Counted from the first letter of the stretch, positions 1-6,858 are shown. The stretch is 64,000 nucleotides of DNA from CBDFHC01 sp965247585 (GCA_965247585.1 CBDFHC010000002.1:310001-374000); one strand, 5' to 3'. Program-made: numbers and translations. The notes: generated by a model not told the origin, from the sequence alone.

Positions 1-743
1 AAGGTGACGGTCCCGCTGGTGATGCCCTGAAGCGTCGTCAGGGACGCCACCGTCCCCGTGCCGGTTAGCACGGTGGCACGACCAAGGAAGTTGACCAAAT
101 CAGCAACCGTCCCCGTTCCGGTGACTACGGTGGCGCGACCATGGAAGTTGACAAGGTCAGCCACCGTCCCCGTGCCGGTTAGCACGGTGGCACGACCAAG
201 GAAGTTGACCAAATCAGCAACCGTCCCCGTTCCGGTGACTACGGTGGCGCGACCATGGAAGTTGACAAGGTCAGCCACCGTCCCCGTGCCGGTTAGCACG
301 GTGGCACGACCAAGGAAGTTGACCAGATCAGCCACCATGCCCGTGCCGGTCAGCACGGTGGCGCGTCCGTGGAACGTATCCAGCGACGCCACAGTACCGC
401 TGCCCCTGACCACGGTGGGGCTGCCTATTATCTGCTCCAAAGCTCTGGGGCTGCCCCCGGTCAGCCTAGCCGACTCCCTCGTGTTGATCCAGCGGCCTAT
501 CACCAGGTTCCGGGGATAGGGAACCTGAGAGAAGTAGACCTGGGCGGCCTGGTAGGGACCGGAGCCCGGTGTGAACGTCCGAGTCACTTCGTCCATGCTG
601 GCAAAGACCCCTACCCTGCCCGCACCAACGGCCATGGTAGGGTCGGTGGTGAGCAGCAGCGTTCTCCCGAACTCTCTGCCTCCAGCGCCACGGGGCGTTA
701 TCTGCGCCCTTACCTCTACGATGTCCTGTATTCCAAGAGTCAT
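1..743 (-). CDS. DUF3383-like phage tail sheath protein, 5' part only
   Basis: The gene starts at ATG 743 and runs off the left edge with no stop, so only about 247 N-terminal residues are seen. The start reads MTLGIQDIVEVRAQI, followed by an AAQVYFSQVPYPRNLVIGRW stretch that matches the DUF3383 family, which is thought to form or line contractile-type tails. After a GSPTVVRGSGT segment the protein enters a tandem array of 19-residue repeats (see the repeat entry) and leaves it in SLTTLQGITSGTVT, again family-like. The repeat is therefore an insertion inside an otherwise normal protein. The gene follows the neck genes, as expected for a tail gene in a late operon. Confidence 0.72.
   Translation of the reverse strand, partial: MTLGIQDIVEVRAQITPRGAGGREFGRTLLLTTDPTMAVGAGRVGVFASMDEVTRTFTPGSGPYQAAQVYFSQVPYPRNLVIGRWINTRESARLTGGSPRALEQIIGSPTVVRGSGTVASLDTFHGRATVLTGTGMVADLVNFLGRATVLTGTGTVADLVNFHGRATVVTGTGTVADLVNFLGRATVLTGTGTVADLVNFHGRATVVTGTGTVADLVNFLGRATVLTGTGTVASLTTLQGITSGTVT
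49..390 (-). repeat. Six 57-base tandem units inside the tail sheath-like gene
   Basis: Units of exactly 57 bases lie at 49, 106, 163, 220, 277 and 334, with a decayed seventh beyond 391. Units 1 and 3 are identical and units 2 and 4 are identical, so the array is a perfect 114-base double unit plus diverged copies. Read on the minus strand, each unit encodes ADLVNF(L/H)GRATV(L/V)TGTGTV, and the frame stays open throughout. L/H and L/V alternate between neighbouring units. Confidence 0.95.
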
Positions 744-746
744 TGT

Positions 747-1280
747 CTAAACCTCCACTGTAATGGTCTCGGTGCTACCACCTGCCCCGACCTCGATGGG
801 AGCGGCTTTCAGGCGGCCAACCGTCTGGTCGATCTTCTGCGTGTAGCCAACGTCAATGTCCAGCCCGGCTCGCTCCTCCCAGGCCCCAGACACCACGTCG
901 TCGAGCTGCCGAACGTCCGATATACGCAACACCGTCAGATCGGACTTTTGAGCCTGGGCCACCCCTTCCGGTGACCAGACCCACACCGACAGCCTTGCGG
1001 CCGCATTGTGTGCTCCGGTGCGAAACCACTGAACCGAGTACCTCCCTCGGACCGTCGCTATTGTCAGAGCGTCCAGGTCGGCCTCGTCTGAAGCAAGGCT
1101 CATCACGGTCGCCGGTACCCCCTCGATGTCCTGGTGAATCAGCACCAGCGACGCGAACAACCCGTCCGGCACGGGAGTCCCTTTGTTGCCGGACAGCACA
1201 CTGTTGTAGTCAACGCCCGACCCTGCCGCGACAAGCTCCGCCACGGTATCCTCAAGGCTGGCTGTCGTTGGTGCGATCAC
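747..1280 (-). CDS. Phage neck / tail-terminator-like protein
   Basis: A 177-residue protein starting at GTG 1280. The GTGA overlap with the stop of the upstream gene supports this start over longer in-frame options. It begins MIAPTTASLEDTVAEL and contains a LVLIHQDIEGVPATV strand and a VQWFRTGAHNAAARL stretch reminiscent of LIC_12616-type neck or tail-completion proteins. Its place between the head-tail joining genes and the tail sheath gene fits a role in closing the neck or ending the tail tube. The family call rests on weak similarity and on position. Confidence 0.5.
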   Translation of the reverse strand: MIAPTTASLEDTVAELVAAGSGVDYNSVLSGNKGTPVPDGLFASLVLIHQDIEGVPATVMSLASDEADLDALTIATVRGRYSVQWFRTGAHNAAARLSVWVWSPEGVAQAQKSDLTVLRISDVRQLDDVVSGAWEERAGLDIDVGYTQKIDQTVGRLKAAPIEVGAGGSTETITVEV

Positions 1281-1645
1281 TGGCCCTCCCCCCGGACTCC
1301 CAGGACTTCGACAAACCCCGGCCAAGCCTCGACGTGCTGCGCCCTGTAGGAAACGCCTCCGTACTCGATCACGTCTCCCCCAGAAGCATTCGCGCCCACA
1401 CCGACCGGCTCCACCGTGACGCCTGCTATCCAGAACATCCTCGATTCTGAGAGACGTGTGCCTTCGGGCAACATCTGACGCATCTTGGCTGCGTCGGGCG
1501 GTGCGCTCACCACGGTGATGTCAGTCCGCTGCTCTGCGCCTGGCACCGGCCTGCGATTGACGATCTCATCGGGGCCTCTCTGAATCAGGGTGGCCGGTTC
1601 CTGGAGCCTGTTGGCAAAGAGCTTTCTCAATGTTCCACCTGCCAA
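1277..1645 (-). CDS. Putative head-tail joining (stopper) protein
   Basis: A 122-residue protein that overlaps the upstream gene by 19 bases and the downstream gene by 4, so it is translated within the late operon. It has no recognisable catalytic motif. Short beta-rich segments such as ITVVSAPPDAAKM and VIEYGGVSYRAQHVEAWPG resemble the small barrel proteins that stop or close phage necks. The assignment is by gene order: capsid genes lie upstream, then a gp10-like protein, and tail genes follow. Confidence 0.45.
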   Translation of the reverse strand: MAGGTLRKLFANRLQEPATLIQRGPDEIVNRRPVPGAEQRTDITVVSAPPDAAKMRQMLPEGTRLSESRMFWIAGVTVEPVGVGANASGGDVIEYGGVSYRAQHVEAWPGFVEVLGVRGEGQ

Positions 1646-2082
1646 GTCACTGAGTCGCGCATGAAGCCGGTATCGACGAGGGGGTTCGAGCTTTGCTTTG
1701 CCCTAATGGTGCTGGGACTGTTGGGCGGCTCCTTGAGAGCGGTGATGCTGTCTTGAATCTTTCCCTGAACATATGCGCCCACCCGACCGGCTAAGTGCTC
1801 GTCCACCACCATCTTCTTGGTGTCGAGGCCAGCCTGGAGAATCCTGCCTACGCTGCGCTCAGACTCGGCCAAGGCGTTGCGGAAGAAGGGCCGCTCCGAG
1901 ATGGTCTTCGTCCCGAACTCGTTCCAGGCTGCGACCGCAGCCACAGGGGTGCCATCCTCGTACCTGGCCGTCGAGAAGAATCCGACCTTGACGCCTGAGA
2001 CGCCGCCCTTGCCGGCCTCCCTGAGCAGTCTTTGGAGCTTCTTGCCGCCGGTGCGCTTGACTGAGACTTTGATGTTAGCCAT
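1627..2082 (-). CDS. HK97 gp10-like / virion morphogenesis protein
   Basis: A 151-residue protein beginning MANIKVSVKRTGGKKL. The segment VAAWNEFGTKTISERPFFRNAL is the hallmark of gp10-like and virion morphogenesis proteins, where an NEFG-type turn is followed by a proline and aromatic RPF motif. The C-terminus, with SPSTIRAKQSSNPLVDTG, also fits (K..S.PLVDTG in the family). These proteins join the neck and tail. Its start codon lies inside the end of a small upstream reading frame, which suggests translational coupling. Confidence 0.75.
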   Translation of the reverse strand: MANIKVSVKRTGGKKLQRLLREAGKGGVSGVKVGFFSTARYEDGTPVAAVAAWNEFGTKTISERPFFRNALAESERSVGRILQAGLDTKKMVVDEHLAGRVGAYVQGKIQDSITALKEPPNSPSTIRAKQSSNPLVDTGFMRDSVTWQVEH

Positions 2083-2209
2083 GCTTATCCTCCCTTGAAG
2101 AGCGGCGCCCTAGGCGAGAGGCAAACACAAAGCCAACTGCCACGCCAGCGTGGAACGTGACCACCGCAGCTATGACCTTGCCTCTATGGTCTTCCCACCA
2201 GTCACACAT
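2075..2209 (-). CDS. Small membrane protein, 44 residues
   Basis: ATG 2209 follows GTGAGG at good spacing, just after the stop of the preceding small gene. It encodes MCDWWEDHRGKVIAAVV and then a hydrophobic stretch (residues 12-30, VIAAVVTFHAGVAVGFVFA), ending in a basic tail. Its stop overlaps the start of the gp10-like gene by 8 bases. I know no family for it. Coupling and the single membrane span make it plausible, and it forms a pair with the next small membrane gene. Confidence 0.5.
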   Translation of the reverse strand: MCDWWEDHRGKVIAAVVTFHAGVAVGFVFASRLGRRSSREDKHG

Positions 2210-2218
2210 GGTCTTGCC

Positions 2219-2404
2219 TCACTCGCAGCCGTCGTCATCCTCTTTGCCATTCGACGACTTCGCAAAATGTACTGCTACAACGCCGATGGTCCCCGCGATA
2301 CCCACTGCCCCACACATCTCCCCCCTCCATGCCATGAACAAAGACAGGCTAAAGAGCAGTACGCAGGTGACCAGGGCGTTGATGTGAATTGTGGTCGCTC
2401 TCAT
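2219..2404 (-). CDS. Small two-span membrane protein, 61 residues
   Basis: Starts at ATG 2404 and encodes a short N-terminus, a membrane segment at about residues 9-25 (ALVTCVLLFSLSLFMAW), a second at about 32-48, and a charged tail, KSSNGKEDDDGCE. Two spans plus a charged C-terminus is the shape of small holins. However, its position between capsid and neck genes is unusual for lysis genes, so holin is only one possibility. Confidence 0.5.
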   Translation of the reverse strand: MRATTIHINALVTCVLLFSLSLFMAWRGEMCGAVGIAGTIGVVAVHFAKSSNGKEDDDGCE

Positions 2405-2499
2405 GCGATCAGTCCCTCGCCTCCAACGGGGTCACCTTGGCCATTGCTATGCTACCCTCCAGAGAGCCCTTATCCTGGCCCAGAACCCCTTGGGCGTCA

Positions 2500-2688
2500 T
2501 CATCCGGGAGACCAGCTCGTAGGCCCCCTTCCCGTCAGGAACGCCGCGCCCACGGCATAGGCCCCGTGACGAAATCGGGGGTCATTGACTCCGCCGGCGA
2601 CCCAGGCGCCGATGGTGACGTGGGCCAGCTTGTTGAACCACTTCTTCATCAGAAGGTCGAGGACTCCCGTTGCCATGGCCGGCTTCAT
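2500..2688 (-). CDS. Small unknown phage protein, possibly frameshifted at its end
   Basis: ATG 2688 overlaps the upstream stop as ATGA. The 62 residues MKPAMATGVLDLLMKKW to TGRGPTSWSPG include an amphipathic start and a glycine-rich middle. The last residues look unnatural. At the G-rich stretch near 2520 another frame continues as KGAYELVSRMMTPKGFW and on to RIRALWRVA, a plausible helical end. A one-base indel in that run would join the two. No family recognised. Confidence 0.4.
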   Translation of the reverse strand: MKPAMATGVLDLLMKKWFNKLAHVTIGAWVAGGVNDPRFRHGAYAVGAAFLTGRGPTSWSPG

Positions 2689-2969
2689 AGCTCCGCCGAG
2701 CCGCGCTGCTCCAACGTCGCCTCCTCGGGCAAGTCGGGTTCGGCGGGTTGCCCGGTGGCGACGTCCGGGGCCTGGAACTCGGCAAGCTCAATCCAGCCAG
2801 CTTCCCAGAACCTGCGCAGCTTGGCTTTGTTGGCCGCCAGTTCAGCGGGAATGGGAGCGCCTGGCAGGTAAACTCTGCCGCCCCACGCCATGCGGCGGCG
2901 GCAGATGAAGGCCGCGTTGGGGTCGTATCGCTGCTTCCAGTGTCGGAGCTTATGAACAGCAACCATCAT
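2685..2969 (-). CDS. Small conserved phage structural-region protein
   Basis: A 94-residue protein, MMVAVHKLRHWKQRYD onward, with a central GGRVYLPGAPIPAELA segment and a Glu/Pro-rich end. Such short proteins with a stretch like YxPGAPIP are often found just after the capsid gene in tailed phages, but their role is not established. It begins 6 bases after the capsid gene stop and is coupled by ATGA to the next small gene. Confidence 0.6.
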   Translation of the reverse strand: MMVAVHKLRHWKQRYDPNAAFICRRRMAWGGRVYLPGAPIPAELAANKAKLRRFWEAGWIELAEFQAPDVATGQPAEPDLPEEATLEQRGSAEL

Positions 2970-2975
2970 CCGCTC

Positions 2976-4010
2976 CTACGCCACTATCGAGCCGAAGAAG
3001 CATCCCAGGTCGGCGGAGATTAGCTTCTGGTCGTAGGCGGTCTGGATCTCGAACCAATCGGAGTGCTTCTTGTCATCCCGCAACCGGGTGACCTGGGCGC
3101 CGCCCGGAACACTGCCATCGATGCCGGTCCAGCGAAAGGTGTAGCCCGCCGAGGGCGTCATAAGGCCGGGCGCCGGCGCCGAGTAGATGAGGAGGGCGTG
3201 CTTGCCCCCGATGTACGAATGAACAGCGTCTGCGCCTTCTGCTGCCGTGTTCTGAATGGCGTCCATGACGTAGATATTGGCGACCTCCAACAGGGCCGCC
3301 AGCGAGTCCCGCGTCGCCATGGCCGGCCCCGCCGTCTGGCCCCGGTCCAGCCGGCCCACGATGTCCCCGTGGTCCAGCAGCGCGTCGAACACAGGGCGTC
3401 CCAAGACCAGCGTGTTCGGGCGGAATCCCGTCGCTTCTCCCACGGTCCGCTTGGCCCGCCGGATGTCTTCAATAGGAGTCGAGCCGGCGTCGTTCCATTG
3501 CAGTATCTGATTGTTGCCGGCGTCCCTTGGGTCGAACAAGCCGGCGGCGGTCGCGCTGCTGGCGACGCCGTCGGCGTCGAAGGTCCACGTATCTCCCGGG
3601 TCTCCCGGCGCGAAATACGTCGCAGCCCACCCGGTCTCCAGGTTGAGCAGCGCCTGCTGCGCCAACCACGCCGCCGCTTCCCGGTCGGGGGACACCGGCG
3701 AATCGGCATTGCTCCGAACCTCGTCAGGCACGATCCGCGCCAGCGCGAACAGGTCGGCCAGATAGCTTTCGGTGGAGATGGCCATCGCGCCCACGTCGGC
3801 CTCGGTTCCCGGGGCGCGGGGCCTCATCTGGTTGCGGTTCCACTCGCCCCGGTCGTAGACGAAATACTTATTCGACTGATTCATGACCGGGATTTCCGGG
3901 AACACGCGCCGCGCCACGAACTGAGTGTCGGACTGCAGGAAAGCCACCGACATGTTCGTCAACGCCTGGTCAAGGTGAACGTCGGAACTGGATGGTTGAA
4001 TGTAGGGCAT
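2976..4010 (-). CDS. Major capsid protein
   Basis: A 344-residue protein starting at ATG 4010 (MPYIQPSSSDVHLDQAL), preceded by AAGGAGAGAAT. Length, composition and order (protease/scaffold, decoration protein, then this gene) fit an HK97-fold major capsid protein. Segments FVARRVFPEIPVMNQSN, RKGEWN-like YDRGEWNRNQMRPRAPG, and a late SYIGGKHALLIYSAP strand are typical of the E-like capsid group. The N-terminus has no long delta domain, consistent with scaffolding being supplied by the separate upstream gene. Confidence 0.85.
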   Translation of the reverse strand: MPYIQPSSSDVHLDQALTNMSVAFLQSDTQFVARRVFPEIPVMNQSNKYFVYDRGEWNRNQMRPRAPGTEADVGAMAISTESYLADLFALARIVPDEVRSNADSPVSPDREAAAWLAQQALLNLETGWAATYFAPGDPGDTWTFDADGVASSATAAGLFDPRDAGNNQILQWNDAGSTPIEDIRRAKRTVGEATGFRPNTLVLGRPVFDALLDHGDIVGRLDRGQTAGPAMATRDSLAALLEVANIYVMDAIQNTAAEGADAVHSYIGGKHALLIYSAPAPGLMTPSAGYTFRWTGIDGSVPGGAQVTRLRDDKKHSDWFEIQTAYDQKLISADLGCFFGSIVA

Positions 4011-4020
4011 GATTCTCTCC

Positions 4021-4422
4021 TTACGCCGAGGTATTTCCGCCAACCGGCTGGGCGTTCAATGCGATGAGCTCGCCCGCCGCCCCGCTGGCATTGAATACGC
4101 CGACGGACATTGTGTCGGCAGGAATCGAGTTGATGTCCGCAACGCCGGTGACTCGCCCGTCTGCGGCTGGCACGGCCAACTGCCCGGCGGTGACTGCGCC
4201 GCCGGCGCGGACCTTGATAATCCCCTGCAAACGCGCAACGGGAACGGCTTGGCCCGCTTTGGCCGGAGCTTCGGCCAGTACGCCGATGGGCGTCTGCGTG
4301 ACGGCATCCACGATGGATACGGTATCGGCGGCGCTGATGCGTACCAACTTGCCCAGGTCCCCGGCAGCGAAATCAGTCGCCGCCTTGTAGGTGTTGGTTG
4401 AGACTGCGTTGGTGGTAGCCAT
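4021..4422 (-). CDS. Capsid decoration protein (DUF2190-like)
   Basis: A 133-residue protein, MATTNAVSTNTYKAATD. The repeated short strands (GVLAEAPAKAGQAVPVARL, IIKVRAGGAVTAGQL) follow the DUF2190 pattern, a family of head-decoration proteins encoded next to the capsid gene. It sits 10 bases upstream of the capsid gene, whose ribosome site lies in that gap. Confidence 0.7.
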   Translation of the reverse strand: MATTNAVSTNTYKAATDFAAGDLGKLVRISAADTVSIVDAVTQTPIGVLAEAPAKAGQAVPVARLQGIIKVRAGGAVTAGQLAVPAADGRVTGVADINSIPADTMSVGVFNASGAAGELIALNAQPVGGNTSA

Positions 4423-4432
4423 GTGAAACCTC

Positions 4433-5104
4433 CTACTGAGCGCGTATCTGCTGGTAGAGCGCTTGACCTTCCGGCGTATCGGCGACCTTCATGTAGGCAG
4501 CCTCAAATGTGCCGCCGTTCTTCTCGGCATACCCCTTGGCCAGCTTGTCCAACTGGTCGGCGGGCGAGCCCGGTTCCGGCTGGGCGCCGTGCCCGTAGGT
4601 CTGGAACGCCTTGCTCATGGCTTCGTTCTGCGCCTTGAGTGCGCCCAGGGCCGCTTCCCGCTGGGCCTCGTCCTCTATGCCGTCGATGGCCTTGAGCATC
4701 GCTGCCCGAGTCTTCACGTCGCCGGGCAGGTGGGGAAGCTCGGCCTCGGCCCGCTTCTCCAGGGTGGTCTGTTCATCCCGCGCTTTGAGCGCCGCGTTTT
4801 CTTGCTCGGTGGCGTCAAGGCGTTTCGCCATGGCGATGGCCCTCGGGTCGTCGGACTTGCGGAACTCGGTCCCGTCCGCCGCAGTGAAGACCACCGGGTT
4901 GGCGTCCTGCGCCGCCTTGGTGACGGCCCCGATTTCGGCCTTGCGGTCATCGGCGGACTTGGCCAGGAACGCCGTCCGCGCCTCTTCGGGCAGAGCCTCA
5001 AAGTGCGCCCTCTCCTCCCCGGTCAGCGCAACCACGGCGTGGGCCCGGGCAAGCTGGGCTCCCAGTTCTTCAACCGTCGGCTGGGTTCCGGTCTGAGTAG
5101 TCAT
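4433..5104 (-). CDS. Nested scaffold protein made from an internal start
   Basis: Inside the preceding gene, GAAGGAGGCGAACCC lies directly before ATG 5104, giving a 223-residue in-frame product starting MTTQTGTQPTVEELGAQL. This product is almost wholly charged helix, with a likely coiled coil around LDATEQENAALKARDEQT, as expected of a capsid scaffold. The ribosome site is among the strongest in the late operon and serves no other frame. Family knowledge: lambda Nu3 scaffold is translated this way from within the C protease gene. Confidence 0.6.
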   Translation of the reverse strand: MTTQTGTQPTVEELGAQLARAHAVVALTGEERAHFEALPEEARTAFLAKSADDRKAEIGAVTKAAQDANPVVFTAADGTEFRKSDDPRAIAMAKRLDATEQENAALKARDEQTTLEKRAEAELPHLPGDVKTRAAMLKAIDGIEDEAQREAALGALKAQNEAMSKAFQTYGHGAQPEPGSPADQLDKLAKGYAEKNGGTFEAAYMKVADTPEGQALYQQIRAQ

Positions 5105-5554
5105 GGGTTCGCCTCCTTCGGTTTTAGTCACCAGCGCCAGCACGGCGCCGCTCATGGCTTCCTGGTCTATGGCGTGAGTATGGCCGGCTACCATGCCGAG
5201 GGTGTATTGGCCTTCAGGCGAGCGGACGACAGGGTGGTCATGGGATGCCTCGGCCTCCGGTCCCTGCGAGTACATGACTCGTATTTCAACCGAGCCTTCA
5301 TAAGCTCCGATGCTGATGCCGTGCTGGTGTCCCTCTTCCTCGCTGGTCAGCAGGTCGGCCAGGTCTCCCATGCCTTTCTGGATTTCGCGCTTAACCACGT
5401 TCTCCAGCACGGCGGTGTCAAGGGCCAGAGGGTACGTACCATCGGGGATTTCGGCTCGCTTCATAATCGCCACCCGCGCCCCTTCCTGGGCGGGATTGTC
5501 CACGCTTGAAATCTCATTGATGCGAAATTCCTGCATGATGCGTTTACGCGGCAT
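4433..5554 (-). CDS. XkdF-related protease-associated / scaffold fusion protein
   Basis: A 373-residue protein starting at ATG 5554, overlapping the upstream protease gene by 11 bases. The N-terminus (EFRINEISSVDNPAQEGA) carries the EISxVDxPA signature of XkdF-like phage proteases. Residues about 75-135 hold a histidine-rich segment (EGHQHGISIG, SHDHPV, AGHTHAID) that may bind metal. The C-terminal 220 residues are charged and predicted helical or coiled-coil, as in capsid scaffolds. A strong internal ribosome site suggests the C-terminal part is also made alone (next entry). Protease plus scaffold in one frame recalls lambda C/Nu3. Confidence 0.65.
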   Translation of the reverse strand: MPRKRIMQEFRINEISSVDNPAQEGARVAIMKRAEIPDGTYPLALDTAVLENVVKREIQKGMGDLADLLTSEEEGHQHGISIGAYEGSVEIRVMYSQGPEAEASHDHPVVRSPEGQYTLGMVAGHTHAIDQEAMSGAVLALVTKTEGGEPMTTQTGTQPTVEELGAQLARAHAVVALTGEERAHFEALPEEARTAFLAKSADDRKAEIGAVTKAAQDANPVVFTAADGTEFRKSDDPRAIAMAKRLDATEQENAALKARDEQTTLEKRAEAELPHLPGDVKTRAAMLKAIDGIEDEAQREAALGALKAQNEAMSKAFQTYGHGAQPEPGSPADQLDKLAKGYAEKNGGTFEAAYMKVADTPEGQALYQQIRAQ

Positions 5555-5969
5555 CGTCCACCCCCTCGTCCCGGATGCGGGCGCCGCCGATGGAGAAGCC
5601 GGTGAGCTCCCCACTTCGGAATTTCGCCAGTATGTCGGAATCGGGCCTTATGGCTATCAGCAGGCCGGTCCTGCGCGGAGAGATGTCGAGGGACTTGGCG
5701 ATGTCGGCAGTTAGGGGAAAGAGAAACGGTACTGTGCCCCGCTTCACCACCTTCCCGTTTTCATCACGGACGTGCATTTCACCAACCAGGCGAGAATGCT
5801 CCATGAAATCCAGTGACGCCTTGAGCATGGCGTCCTCGGGGATGTGGTCGCCTTGGAGGTCGAAGTACGGCGCGCCGTCTTCAGCGCAGACGATGGCGTA
5901 GCCCATGACCAGGCCGAGTTGCTCGTCAACCTTGGCTATGTCAGCCTGTATCCGAAAGGTGCCGGCCAA
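5544..5969 (-). CDS. XkdF-like phage prohead protease
   Basis: A 141-residue protein with GDHIPEDAMLKASLDFM and HSRLVGEMHV, then TGLLIAIRPDSDIL and GELTGFSIGGARI. These are core motifs of the XkdF putative serine protease family of capsid maturation enzymes. The best start is TTG 5969 (reading MAGTFRIQADIAKVDE), because the frame is closed further upstream and this N-terminus matches the family. Oddly, that TTG lies in the U-tract of a terminator-like hairpin. An ATG 21 codons later is an alternative start for initiation. Confidence 0.7.
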   Translation of the reverse strand: MAGTFRIQADIAKVDEQLGLVMGYAIVCAEDGAPYFDLQGDHIPEDAMLKASLDFMEHSRLVGEMHVRDENGKVVKRGTVPFLFPLTADIAKSLDISPRRTGLLIAIRPDSDILAKFRSGELTGFSIGGARIRDEGVDDAA

Positions 5970-6028
5970 AACAAAAACCCCGCTCCAAAGCGAATCACCC
6001 TACCTAGTAGGATGAGCTTTGCGCGGGG
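5968..6028 (-). terminator. Rho-independent terminator or attenuator hairpin
   Basis: On the minus strand a long hairpin pairs CCCCGC with GCGGGG, then CAAAG with CTTTG, then CCTAC with GTAGG around a 3-base loop. It is followed directly by TTTTTGTTTT. It lies after the toxin-antitoxin genes and runs into the first codon of the protease gene. Confidence 0.75.
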
Positions 6029-6093
6029 CACATAGGCCACGAGTGCGCGGGCCACTGAGGGCACGACCAAGCCAGCGTTTCGGCTATGATGTC

Positions 6094-6121
6094 ATTATAT
6101 CATACTCATGCAGCGCCGCAA
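6094..6121 (-). promoter_or_regulatory. Extended -10 promoter reading toward the hairpin and protease gene
   Basis: On the minus strand TTGCGG, a 16-base spacer and TGATATAAT give a perfect -10 box with the extended TGn element. Transcription would begin near 6087 and meet the terminator about 60 bases later, so it could produce a short RNA of about 115 bases or a controlled leader for the protease gene. An imperfect palindrome (TATGAT...ATCATA) overlaps the -10. Confidence 0.5.
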
Positions 6122-6150
6122 CACCCCCGGAGCAAACGACGTGCGAAAGG

Positions 6151-6456
6151 TTAATCCGACGATTGCTTGGAGACCTCGATACGCATCCGCAGCCCCAGTG
6201 CACCCATGACCTTTAGCACCGTTGCAAAGGATGGATTGCCATCCTCCGACAGCGCTTTGTAAAGCCCAGACCGGTCCAGTCCGGCGTCGCGAGCTAGGCC
6301 GCTCATGCTCCGAGCGCGGGCAATGTCGTTCAAGGCTGCGCGAATTAGGCTGCCATCACCGGGGTCTTCGTCTACGCACGCCTCAAGGTACAAACGAGCC
6401 CGTTCATCGGTATTGATGTATTCGGCTGCGTCGAACTCTGTCAGCTTCTCAGGCAT
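6151..6456 (-). CDS. HigA-type antitoxin (COG3636-like)
   Basis: A 101-residue protein with an XRE-like helix-turn-helix in its C-terminal half: MSGLARDAGLDRSGLYKALS then NPSFATVLKVMGALGL. This is the pattern of COG3636 addiction-module antidotes. It begins immediately after the toxin stop, with no gap. In this family the antitoxin is the second gene, neutralises the toxin by binding it, and represses the shared promoter. The 22-base palindrome upstream of the toxin is its likely operator. Confidence 0.8.
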   Translation of the reverse strand: MPEKLTEFDAAEYINTDERARLYLEACVDEDPGDGSLIRAALNDIARARSMSGLARDAGLDRSGLYKALSEDGNPSFATVLKVMGALGLRMRIEVSKQSSD

Positions 6457-6753
6457 CTATTCCTCCAATTCCTGGGCCATCCTCTTGGCCCGCTCAATAT
6501 CCCGCCTCTGGCTCCCCTTGTCGCCACCGCACAGCAGAATGACTACGTCGGAGCCGCGCCGGACGAAGTAAAGCCGGTATCCTGGCCCACCCTGGATTCT
6601 CATCTCGGACACGCCACCGCCAACCGAACGAACATCCCCAAGGTTTCGCTGCGCTACCCGACGCAAACGAGTAGTAATCCTGACTACTGCTCGGTCGTCT
6701 CTTAGACCATGTAGCCACCACCTGAATGTCGCCGTTTGGAGCACCTTGACCAT
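6457..6753 (-). CDS. HigB/RelE-fold toxin (COG3657-like)
   Basis: A 98-residue protein, MVKVLQTATFRWWLHGLRD, containing IRGGPGYRLYFVRRG-like sequence (RIQGGPGYRLYFVRR) and LLCGGDKGSQRRDIERA, the conserved core of COG3657 addiction-module killers. These act as ribosome-dependent mRNA endonucleases in related systems. The ATG sits only 7 bases downstream of a consensus -10 box, so the message probably has no leader. The cassette has its own promoter and terminator in the middle of the late operon. Confidence 0.82.
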   Translation of the reverse strand: MVKVLQTATFRWWLHGLRDDRAVVRITTRLRRVAQRNLGDVRSVGGGVSEMRIQGGPGYRLYFVRRGSDVVILLCGGDKGSQRRDIERAKRMAQELEE

Positions 6754-6760
6754 ATAGATA

Positions 6761-6789
6761 ATTGTAGACTACAGTCTACAATATGTCAA
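6761..6789 (-). promoter_or_regulatory. Toxin-antitoxin promoter with perfect palindromic operator
   Basis: Minus strand: TTGACA (6789-6784), a 17-base spacer, TACAAT (6766-6761). A perfect palindrome, ATTGTAGACT-AC-AGTCTACAAT at 6761-6782, covers the spacer and the -10 box, where a bound antitoxin would block RNA polymerase. The start codon follows after 7 bases, so transcription should begin at or next to the ATG. Confidence 0.88.
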
Positions 6790-6858
6790 TGGGTTGGGGC
6801 GGTAAGATTCAAGATTGACGAAAGCTCGTGGAGATGAAAGAACGCCGCCAGAGCGGGG

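Noticed and set aside
49..390. Regular repeats that might be a CRISPR array
   Set aside because: The units are contiguous with no unique spacers and translate in frame as part of the tail sheath-like protein.
58..519. Plus-strand protein of repeated VPVPVSTVARPRKLTKS units
   Set aside because: It is the antisense reading of the repeat. The minus strand gives a family-like protein on both sides of the array.
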